64,000 nt of DNA from Lepidostoma basale (taxonomy: Eukaryota > Arthropoda > Insecta > Trichoptera > Lepidostomatidae). The translations under genes were made by a program, and so were the position numbers. The stretch's first letter is position 1. Each line of letters opens with the position of its first letter. A model generated the notes under the pieces. That model worked only from the letters and a program-made list of their open reading frames with translations. It ran no database searches and was not told the DNA's origin. Below are positions 22,901 to 34,900 of the stretch, piece after piece. The DNA lies in contig JAHDVF020000044.1 of assembly GCA_022606425.2 (NCBI GenBank), forward strand, positions 674,412 to 738,411. The letters run 5' to 3'.

Positions 22901-25900
22901 TGGCAGTCCATCCTCTCTCACGAGTGGTTTTCTATGGCCCAGCCTATTTATTGGCATATCGTACTTAGAGTTTTTTTTATCATTGTATGCTTTGTATATT
23001 TTGCGTGTTAACATTTTCATACATATATAATATTCTTTCCTACGCTTCCTAGCTGGTTCGACACCAGGTGAGTCCACTGCACCATGGCTTATATATTTTT
23101 TAATATCTATGCGTCTGTCTAATCCAAAAATTATGAAGCATTTTCTTTAGGTTTTTTTTTTAAATTATTGTTTACCGATTAAGAAAGTTAATTAATGAAA
23201 GTGTTATGAACAAAATAATGAAAGGCTTGTTAAGATGAATGAAATTAAAAAAGGATCCCTGAGATGGTTTGGACATATGGAACGAATGGATGAGAGTAGA
23301 ATGGTTAAAAAGTTGTACACAAGCATAGTGTGAGTGGAAAAAGAAGCCGAGGACGACCGAGGAAAACACGGCATGTCCAAATTAATCAATTACTAAAAGG
23401 CGGCCACATTCAAAGTCGGAATAATCGACGTGCGTACGTACAAAGACAGAGCATTGTGGCAATCCATCCTCTCTGCCTGCCCCCCGGGGAAATGGCATGA
23501 TGGTTAGTTAGTTATTAACTCTCCCTTCCCTGTGATGGGTATCTTCTACACGTTGCTTCTAATAACCATCAATATCTCTATAAATATAATAAATACAAGG
23601 TTAAGATTTTAGGTATTCCTCCATAATATATTTACGCATTGATTAAAAAATTATATTAATAATAATCAGAATTCATCGGGTACATCAGAGGTATTTTGTG
23701 AACATCGGAAACAAAATTCGTAGCGCTGAGTGCGCGACACTATATTCGCATCTCACTCGTGCATATCTTCTAGCTCAATGTTCTCACTCTCTCCGCGCTG
23801 GCGGCAGTCGCTTTCGGGCTTGCAACCAGAGCGGACCTATGCCCGTTCCGTGAGCGTTGCCAGATGTTTTTTTTTTAAATGTTTTTAGCAATTAAATCTC
23901 AATTATTATAATTTTTGACTTCAATTATAATTATATAAGGGGATTAGCTATGAATGTTCCTATTTTTTAACGCGTACTGACTACCCTACACCGGAATGCA
24001 CGTTTTTATTTTAGCACCGTAAGGGAAAGGTTTATATGGATAATTTGTTTTTTTAAATTTGGAATGTCCGAGTTAAAATGTGCGTTTATTTTTACAGTTG
24101 AAGACCGACAGAGCAAAGACGACCGATCTGCTGCCCATCTCAACCGGGTCTACTCTGATTGTTCGTGATTCAAGATTCGCCCTCAGATACGATGTCGCCT
24201 CTTCCAAATACAGTCTCCAGGTTTGTATAATTTTCTCTTCCAGCGCTTCTAGTCTAAAGCTCCACTTTGAAAGCATGAATGAGCATCGATAGTTAGAGAT
24301 GATTTGTATAATGCCATTTTTGTGAGAGATTCACTTCAAGGGCGCTCTTCGTCCGGAAAGCTTCTTTTAAAAAGAAAAGTTTTAAGACAGTTTCTGAACA
24401 CTCGTTCATCGTCTTGATTGCGGATATTGTCTGCCATTTTCTATAGCATTGTCGGGAGCTCCAAGAAATGTCCAGAAAGGATACAATACAAGCTGTGCTG
24501 GACGGTCTATAAGGCGTTGCATGGGATGGTACCAGCTTATATATATCTGAACGAGAACCTGAATGCTAGAGAGTCTACATTGCGATCAGCTAAGTCTTCT
24601 GCGATCGGTAGATTGACTGTGCCAAAACGCTGTCCTAGCACAAACTTTGGCAACTTCGCGGTAGCTGGCCCTTCAGCCTGGAACAATCTTCCAGCAGACC
24701 TTAAGTGCATTGAGAATCAATCAGAGTTTAGATCGAGACTCAAAACGCACCTTTTCACATTATCATTTCCTGACAGGAAGGGCTGATCGACTTCGTCGGG
24801 TGCAGCCCTCGTACTAAATATGTTTATTATTATTGTTATCATTATTATTATTATTAATAATAATAATGTCGCTGTCCTACTTGCTGACAACGAGCATGAA
24901 CTACAAGTCCTGGTGTCTAGTATGTATGAGGTATGCATGCGAAATGATCTGATGATGAATGTTAACAAGTCCAAGGTAATGATTTTTGAAAAGGAAGAAA
25001 CCATGACAGTCTGCAACATTAGCGTGAATGGTGAAAACTTGGAGCAAGTAGTTGAGTTTGTGTATTTAGGTAGTATGTTTACAAGAGATGGGAGAGTGGA
25101 GAGGGATATTGAAAGAGGATTGGGGCAGGCAACAAAGTGAATGGTGCACTTAAAGTTGTCATCACAGAAGCGAAGCATGGAACTGGCAAAGGAAGGATGA
25201 AAGTAGAATAAATGCAGTAGAAATGAGATCTCTTAGACGAATGTGTGGATATTCTGTGTATGATAGAGTGTCGAATGAAAATATAAGAAGTGAATGCGGT
25301 GCGAATGATGGTGTCATGAACAAAATAATGAAAGGATCATTAAGATGGTTTGGACATATGGAAAGAATGAATGAAGAAAGAATGGTAAAAAAATTATATG
25401 TTAATGATGTAAATGGTACCAGAAATAGAGGAAGACCGAGGAAAACGTGGCACGATCAAATAAATCAAATATTGAATGTCGGCCATGTGAGGAGTCAGAG
25501 AAATCGACGCGCATGACACGATGTTGAGGAGGAGCGAGAGAAATATGTCAGGAAAGAAAGGTGTGGCAGTCCATTCTTTCTGCCTACCCCTTCGGGGAGA
25601 CGGCGTGATGGTTAGTTAGTTAGTTAGTTATTATTATTATTATTATCTAGTTGATAAAACGGAGCATGTTCTACAGCGCCCTTGAGATGAGTAATTCATA
25701 AAAATGGCACTCTATAAATCATCCAATTTATTATTATTATTATTGTAGGGCAGCCTGTTCCAAGCCGTCAGTCCTGCGAAATTTGAAGCCCCTTAGCGCG
25801 GCGGGACAAGAAGTTTGTGTGTTGCTTCTTCCTTCGAGGATCGTAGAGTTGACTGCCGAGGGTTCGGATAGATTAGCTTCCAAAGTTCTGTGAGGTAGTG

Positions 25901-28900
25901 GGGTTCTTGTCCATGTAAGGCTTTGTGAACAAGTCTTCTTCTTGTCCCTCTGACTGAGTGGCTCACTCTGGATAGATCTGTAATTTTTTTTTAAATGTAT
26001 ACAATAGGGATGTGTGATCCGCTCACGAGTCGACTCAAAGAATCGACTCACTTTGGTGAGCGGGTGAGCGATGATCCATAAAAAAAGAGCGGCAGTTCAA
26101 TGATCCGCTGGGTGAATTATAAATTATTGCAAAAGAGTCGACTCTTTTTAGTGAGCTCTTTAACCCTTAACGTACCGTGTTCAAAACAAAACGCTCGCTC
26201 CCATGTGGTCAATTTAGTTTACCGCTAACTTTATCTAAATATCAAGCATATGACTCGATGAATCAAAATTTAATTTATGTCATCTTGTAGGGAATTTCAT
26301 TAGGAATAGATCGATATCTATAACATACATGGATTATTTGAAAAACATATCATTATTAATTTTTTTCTGGAACCATGCGATTTCTGATATAGAATGCGAG
26401 ACAGCATATGAACAACTGACACCAAGTATGAACTTGTCTCCCCCGCCGCGCCGTGGCGCTTTAATTTTACGTATGATAAAGGCACCTAGGCAAAATGTAT
26501 ACTACGTTCAAGACAATGAGTAAGTATTAATATTTGTCCCTTTTGGTAAAGTGTTAATATTTTCACAGTTCTGATATTATTAAGTTGCGTGCTGCGTTTC
26601 CTTCCACAGTCGGTATTATTATGTACCTATGAGAAAAGGCCAAACATATAATTTATAATACGTTCAAAACAGCGAGTAAGTATTTGTCACTTTTGATAAA
26701 GTTGTAAATATTAGCAAAATAAATTCTACCGTAACACGAATGAAGGTGAGGGCAGTCTTAAAAAATATTTTAAAGGAAGTAATTTTTTGCTTTTTTTTTA
26801 TTACGAAATATTGAGAACACTTCAATGGAGGATTACAATTTTTTTTATAATATTAGGGTCCATAGGTTTTAAGAAAATCAACTTTAAATTGGCAGTGGAA
26901 ACTCAATTGACCACATGGCAACGCGACGGTTAAGGGATCCGAGTTGAACGGTTCCGCTCAGCAAAGTGAGCTGACTCTTCTTAATAATTCATGGTTTCCC
27001 ATCGAGTCATATGTTAAAAAAGTCGTTTGTTGAAAAATTGGGAATGGAAATCTTTGGCGACCTTTTGTTTTTTTTTTTAGCCGACGAGCAAAAAAATAAA
27101 ATAAAAAGGTCACCAAATAATTTTTTTAGGTCGATGAGCAAAAAAAAAACACTTTGCAGAAATTCATTTTTAACAAACGATTCAAAATGGTGAACCATGA
27201 ATCGTTAAAAAGAGTCGGCTCACTTTGCTGAGCGGAACCGCTCAGCTCAGATCCTTTATGAGATTCCTTTTGCTCATCCCTAGTATACAATATTTGTAGA
27301 CAAATACTGGATTTTACCCATTACGGGTTAATCATTAAGAATTAATTGTATCTCAATAGAGACGAAGATTTAAATTATTTAACTAACTAACTAACTAACC
27401 ATCACGCCGTCTCCCGAAGGGGTAGGCAGAAAGAATGGACTGCCACACTTTCTTTCCTGACATATTTCTCTCGCTTCCTCAACATTCATACATCGTGTCA
27501 TGCACGCGCGTCGATTTCTCTGACTCCTCACATGGCGACATTCAATATTTGATTTATTTGATCGTGCCACGTTTTCCTTGGTCTTCCTCTATTTCTGGTA
27601 CATTTACATCATTAACATATAATTTTTTTACCATTCTTTCTTCATTCATTCTTTCCATATGTCCAAACCATCTTAATGATCCTTCATTATTTTGTTCATG
27701 ACACCATCATTCGCACCGCATTCACTTCTTATATTTTCATTCGACACTCTATCATACACAGAATATCCACACATTCGTCTAAGAGATCTCATTTCTACTG
27801 CATTTATTCTACTTTCATCCTTCTTTGCCAGTTCCATGCTTCGCTTCCATACATAAGGGTCGGTAAAAGAACACCATTGTGCACTGCCATTCTAGCTTTT
27901 TTGGATAGGTTTTTGTTTGCGATGACAACTTTAAGTGCACCATTCACTTTGTTGCCTGCCCCAACCCTTCTTTCAATATCCCTCTCCACTCTCCCATCTC
28001 TTGTAAACATACTACCTAAATACACAAACTCAACTACTTGCTCCAAGTAGTTGAGTTTGTGTAAAGTTATTACACAAATTATTAGTTAGGTTTTTTTTAA
28101 ATTATTTGGAAACAGAATATGGCGGTCAGAAATAAAATTAAAAAGTAAACACGTATGGAAATGTGTTTTTTCTGTTTCTATAGGTGAAGGACATCCAGGA
28201 GACAGACGCAGGGTGGTATGTCTGCCAGGTGATCATCTCCATCAGCAACAAGCTCTCCGCAGAGGTGGAACTCCAGGTCCGCAGGCCCCCGATCATATCC
28301 GACAACTCCACGAGATCGCTGGTCGTCAGTGAAGGACAAAGTGAGTCCGATGTGTCTATATAAGTTATTCAAATACTCAATAATAATAATAAATTGGATA
28401 ATTTAAATTAATTATTAAATTAAGTTTTATGAGCTACAGTGAAACCCATAACATCCCCATATTTAACATTTTCCCGCCAATTGCGTTTTATTATTTCAGT
28501 CCTGATATATTTTAGTAAATGTTTTAGAGTTCATTCACAAATTGAAAGAAGATTGTAAATGTGTTAGTGCGTGTGCGTACGCGTGATGAGTAGGGATGGG
28601 CAAAACGACTCATCTCTTGGTATCTCTTGGATCTTGGTATCGTTTATGAAAGTAGGCTGACTTTCCATGCTCACATCGAGAGAATATGTGGAGTTGCACT
28701 GAAAATGTTGGGATTTATTCTCCGAACTGGTAGAGTTTTCAAGAATCCCTATGTTTTGCGAATTTTGTATAACTCATTGGTCCGGAGCCGGCTCGAGTGT
28801 GGTTCGGTGATATGGAGTCCCCACGAGGCGAGATACTCGCTCATGTTAGAGAGGGTTCAGAAAAGATTTCTGAGATATCTCTACATGAGGGAGTTTGGTA

Positions 28901-31900
28901 GCTATCCGTGGCTTTATCCCACTGCATTCCTCTTGGGCATGCTGGGGACCAATAGTTAACAGATAAGAAGGGATGGGTGCACACTTACCCATTTCTTCAG
29001 ACTTATCAGGGGATTCTTTGAGAACTCCGTCATCTTGGAGGCTATCCATCTTTATGTTCCGGATGGCTATCTTCGACAGCGTCAGCACAGACTGTTTTAT
29101 CTCCCAGCATGCAGAACCAACCTGCCTCTGGTGATGCCGGTGGGGAGAGCAATCAAACTGCTGAACATGATCGCTTCGGAGATCGATGTCTTTCATATTC
29201 GTGAAAGTACATTCAGAAGACAAATACTCTTGACTTTGGAGAGTATTTTGTATTCCTAATGTCGAACCATCTCTCATGCGTTCCTGGTATTATATATTCC
29301 TTATGTTTTACCTGTTCTCAATAGATGCCTTAAACTATAAAAAATGTTTGTAATGTCTTTTGAGAAAATAAACTGATTTGATTTGATTTGATTTGATTTG
29401 ATCTCAGGGATCTGATCTGAACGGATCGCTCAGCAGAGTGAGTCGACTCTTTTTCACGACTGACGACTCACTAAAATCAGATTTGTAACTCCAAACTCCA
29501 ATGCCGCGCCGCGCGCCGCACAGTGGGCTGAAAATGAAGCTCCATAGACTTAGCGTCACTCGAAAATCAAGTACCTAATTTCATCAGATAGGTACCAAGA
29601 TCAGATCCCTGAGATGAGTCGTTTTGCCCATCCCTACTCATTACGCGTAAGCACACGCACTAACACATTTACAATCTTCTTTCAATTTGTGAATGAACTC
29701 TACCCGCTTTTACGTTTTTTTTCCTGGAATTTACGTCGAAAATATTCAAAATATGCGAGTTGCGCGCGCTTGACAATGAGTCGCCAACAAACCCAAGAAA
29801 CAAACAAATAAACTTCAATCTGTTTTCAATGCGGCAGCACGACTTATAAAAGGTTTTCCAAAAAACTCGCATATTTCACAACTTCTAAAAGATCATCACT
29901 GGCTCGAGTGTCCTGAAAGAATCCAGTATAAACTATGCTGGACGGTTTTTAAAGCGCTTCACGGAATGGCACCAGCCTATATATCTGAACTTTGTGTTGC
30001 TGACTTGCCCTAACTTGCGGCAATCTACCCTTTGATCAGCAAACTCCTCGGTAATAGGCAGATTAGTTGAGCCAAAGCGCAACCCCCGGATAAATTTCGG
30101 TCAGGCTTTCACAGTGGCAGGTCCGTCCGCCTGAAATATGCTTCCTGCACGCCTCAGATGCATTGACAATCCGACAGACTTTAAATCTCACCTTAAAACC
30201 CACCTTTTCAAAATATCCCATAAAATGTAAACAACGGTTATCTGATTGCTGGTGTCACATGCAGTTCTCATGACTAATATATTGTCAAAGCGCCCTTGAG
30301 GTGAGCTATTCACGAAAACGGCGCTATACAAATTAGCCTAATTATTATTATTATTATCTGGTGTACAATTCACGTGACAGTAAAATGGGGATTGATTAGC
30401 TACCTATCACATGTCACGAGAATCAATATGATACTAACTAACTAACCATCACGCCGTCTCCCCGAAGGGGTAGACAGAAAGAATGGACTGCCACACTTCT
30501 TTCTTGACATATTTCCCTCGCTTCCTCAACATTCATACATCGTGTCATGCACGCACGTCGATTTCTCTGATTCCTCACATGGCCGACATTCAATATTTGA
30601 TTTATTTGATCGTATAATTTTTTTACCATTCTTTCTTCATTCATTCTTTCCATATGTCCAAACCATCTTAATGATCCTTTCATTATTTTGTTCATAACAC
30701 CATCATTCGCACTGCATTCACTTCTTATATTTTCATTCGACACTCTATCATACACATAGTATCCACACGTTCGTTTAAGAGATCTCATTTCAACTGCATT
30801 TATTCTACTTTCATCCTTCTTTTGCCAGTCCCATGCTTCGCTTCCATACATAAGGGTCTGTAGAAGAACACCATTGTGCACTGCCATTCTAGTTTTTTTG
30901 GATAGGTTTTTGTTTGCGATGACAACATTAAGTGCACCATTCACTCTGTTGCCTGCCCCAACCCTTCTTTCAATATCCCTCTCCACTCGCCCATCAATAT
31001 GATAGCTATACCCTTCACATGGATTTGGCTCTCGCTGTAATGATGTAAAGAGCGATTCAACTTAATAATAATTATTCCACAGGTGTCCAGATGGAGTGCT
31101 ACGCTGGTGGCTTCCCCACTCCTCGAATCACCTGGAGGAGGGAGAACAACGCTATTCTGCCCACGGGGGGCTCCATACACAAGTGAGTTCCTATTTCAAA
31201 TTATTCTCAATTCAAATAAAGAACGTTAGACACAGTTAATCGCTGACAGTAGAGAAAATTTACAAGTCTTAGTGTCAAAGATGTGTTTATAAATAGGTGC
31301 CTTCGCTCAATATTCAAAATCTGTTGGCCCCAAATAGTGGCAAATGCCGTTCTCTGGACCATGGCAGGCGAAAAGCCAATTAGAGAACAAGTCGCTAGGC
31401 GCAAATGGCAGTGGATCGGTCACACTCTGAGACGGAACCCAGCCTGCATCGCTCAGGGCGCACTAGACTGGTCCCCTATGGGGGGAAAGAGGAAGCGAGG
31501 CAGACCTAGAGCCACCTGGAGAAGAGCCCTGCAGGACGAGGTTAAAGCAGCAGTCACTTGGGATGATGTTAGGCATCAGGCATGCGATAGTGTCGGGTGG
31601 AGAAGATTCCTTGAGGCCCTATGCACCACGGAGGTGTGACAGGACAAAAAGAAGAAGAAGAAGTGTCAAAGATGTATGAGGCATGCAAAAAGAGTGACCT
31701 GGTGATGAATGTGTCTAAATCTAAAGTGATGGTTTTCGAGAAAGAAGAATGTATGACGATTTGTGATATAAGTGCGATGGGTGAGAAATTGGAGCAAGTT
31801 ACCGAATTTACGTATCTGGGAAGCATGTTTACAAGAGACGGAAAAATGGAGAAAGACATCGAAAGAAGGGTTGGTGCTGGGAATAAAATAAATGGCGCAC

Positions 31901-34900
31901 TCAAAGTCATTACTGCAAATAGAAATATATCCACAGAAGCAAAGATGGCAGTACACAATGGAGTTCTAGTGCCGCCCCTCTTGTATGGAAGTGAAGCTTG
32001 GAGCTGGCAAATGAAGGATGAAAGCAGGATAAACGCCGTAGAAATGAGATCACTAAGAAGAATGTGCGGGAAAACGTTGTATGATAGAATACCGAACGAT
32101 GAAATAAGAAAGAAATGTAAGACAGATGACTGCATTATGAATAAAATTAAAAAAGGATCCCTGAGATGGACATATGGAACGAATGGATGAGAGTAGAATG
32201 GTTAAATAGTTGTACCGGAAAAAGAAGCCGAGGACGACCGAGGAAAACACGGCATGACCAAATTAATCAATTACTAAAAGGCGGCCACATTCGTAGTCGG
32301 AATAATCAACCCTTTCAGCTCTTTCATACACTTGTCCTTCCATATGTTTCACTTTGAAGTTCATTGATTTATATATGAATGGTTTCTTTCAGGGGTAACA
32401 TTCTGAAGATCGACAAGGTGAAGAAGGAAGATCGCGGCACGTACTACTGCGTGGCGGAGAACGGCGTGGGGAAGGGTGCCAGGCGTAACGTGGCCGTGGA
32501 GGTGGAGTTCTCCCCTGTTATCAGCGTGCCAAGACCTCGGCTTGGCCAGGTGAGTCACTTCTTCCTGTCATGTTATCACCACGGTGTCTAGTGGCACGAC
32601 TGATGTCTGACACGATTCCAAGAGAAGCTCACCTCTTTCACTCCGTCTCTTTTACCCCGTCTCTATTACCCCGTCTCTATTGCCACGTCTCTATTGCCCC
32701 GTCTCTTTTACCCCGTCTCTATTACCACGTATCTATTACCCCGTCTCTTTTACCCTGTCTCTATTGCCCCGTCTCTATTGCCCCGTCTCTATTACCACGT
32801 ATCTATTACCCCATCTCTTTTACCCTGTCTCTATTGCCCCGTCTCTATTTCCCCGTCTCTTTTACCCCGTCTCTATTACCACGTATCTATTACCCCGTCT
32901 CTTTTACCCTGTCTCTATTGCCTCGTGTCTATTACCCCGTATCTATTACCCCGTCTCTTTTACCCCATCTCAATTATCACGTCTCTATTACCACGTCTCT
33001 ATTACCCCACCTCAATTACCACGTCTCTTTTACCCCATCTCAATTACCACGTCTCTATTACCCCACCTCAATTACCACGTCTCTTTTACCCCATCTCAAT
33101 TACCACGTCTCTATTACCACGTCTCTATTACCCCACCTCAATTACCACGTCTCTATTACCCCATCTCAATTACCACGTCTCTATTACCCCACCTCAATTA
33201 CCACGTCTCTATTACCCCGTCTCCATTACCACGTCTCTTATACCCCATCTCTTTCACGCCGTCTCTTTCATGCAGTCTCACTATCTCATTCCACCTGCAC
33301 GTACGTTTTTTAATGGACTGAACAAAAAGGAAAAGTAGGATAAATGTATGTATTGAAAAATCAAAAACATTTGAAATGTAATTTTTTATCAAAAAAATCA
33401 CATAAATTGGTTTGCGAAATGCGTGACCCAAATCAAAATGGATGGAAAATATTTTAATTAACTTAATGAATTAAAATGATCATCCCGAATAATGTAAAAA
33501 AAAACTAAGCGTTATAAATCTAGTTTATCAGCGAAAATTAAATGATGTCGGATAATCACAATGTCGCTCGCTGACCGATCACGGCTGAATTAATGCGTCT
33601 ACTGCGCCGACTCGTTGTCAAGCGCATGTGTCTTGAAAATTTACGACATAAATTGCAGGGGGAAAAAATCGTAAAAACGGGTAATAAATGTAAAATAATT
33701 ACACGCTATTGTCGGGAAAATGTTAAATCCGAGAACGTAAAATCCAGGTTTCGCTGTAGTATGTTTTTTAAGGGAGTGACGTAAATGTGTACCATTTGAT
33801 AAAAATAACAAAGAGATTATTGAAGGGATTGGTTTTATTTCAGGCTCTGCAGTACGATATGGACCTGGAGTGCCACGTGGAGGCCTATCCGCCACCGGCC
33901 ATCACCTGGCTGAAGGACGAGGTCCAACTGGCCAACAACCAGCACTACAGGTCTGTTACTATCTTTCGTTCTGCTAATCATCATCATTGGCTGTCCCTCG
34001 TGTCCGAGGAAGACTGTCCTTCACGGTTGTGGGTCCGCGTGTGGCTGAAGATCCCGATCCTGGACCCACATATTCTGGGGCATCTGGGGCAGGAGAGTGG
34101 AGCCGTCACCCTCTCCCAGTGGTCTCTCCTTTCTCCTCCTCTCAGCGGCGTCGTCTCTGCGCTGTGCTTCAAAGTCTTGCGTGCCTTTATGTACTGCTGT
34201 TCTCCACCTAGGTCTGTCCTCTGCAGTCTTTTCCCAGCAATCACAGTCGATGCCAGTCTTTTGTAGGTTTCCTTTAAGGGAGTCCCTAATGCGCTTCCTC
34301 TGGCCACCGTGTGAGCGTTTTCCTTGGGTAAGCAACGGACACTGCTAATACCGCAGTGTCCGTTGCTTTAGGAGTGTCTTTGCAATGATGTGAGTAGCAA
34401 ACAGTCGGTATTTTCCTAGTGCGCCCTTGGAGTAATTCTTCTTCTTCCCCTTATTGTAGATCTAGCCATCTATTTATACAGGATATCAAATTTTTTCCTG
34501 TGATGAAGACGCTTTCTCTCCATCTCTCTGGAGGTCGATGGCCCTCTGGAGTCATCCTCTTGATGTGATCCCTCCAGAATCATCTTCTCTGCCTACTCTA
34601 TCTTGCTATGTCCTTCATTTTTCAAATCAAATCTTCAAAGAGTCTGTTATTTCAGGCGGGTCCTCTTGAGACGCTGAACTCCAGCTTTCTCTCCACCGTT
34701 TCGGGGGTCTTCCTGGTCGGCGTTGTCCGTTTGGCGTTCCATGGAGAGCTATGTGTGGTATCCTATTTGACCTCATTCTTTCTACGTGTTGATGCCAGTA
34801 TCGCCGCCTTTGACGTCCCCATCTGACCACATGTTCGACCTCGCAGATTTCTCGGATTGCTGTATTCCTAACTCGATCACGTAGGGTCTTGCCAGCTATA

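Larger units (their letters stand above)
28437..29790. mobile_element. Tigger-like remnant split by a fold-back element
   Basis: 28437-28526 and 29701-29790 align in order with the reverse strand of 33590-33760 (GAAACC, TTTAACATTTTCCCG, then CCCGTTTTTACG and TTGACAANGAGTCG). The join is a TA, duplicated around the insert. The CAGTGAAACC end fits pogo/Tigger elements. Confidence 0.6.

Noticed and set aside
25605..25632. Insect telomere repeat (TTAGG)n
   Set aside because: The unit is GTTA (4 bp) and always follows the LINE-A 3' hairpin.
25740..26051. 103-codon minus-strand frame as a host gene
   Set aside because: Read in another frame it is an L2-like LINE C-terminus, and part overlaps the hAT-like element end.
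26329..26523. 64-codon frame as a piggyBac transposase fragment
   Set aside because: No recognisable catalytic motif. The same region in the reverse copy at 57520 was not traced in detail.
32570..33338. Three overlapping open frames of 213-247 codons
   Set aside because: All are produced by the 14-bp minisatellite; the peptides are simple repeats with no start or splice context.
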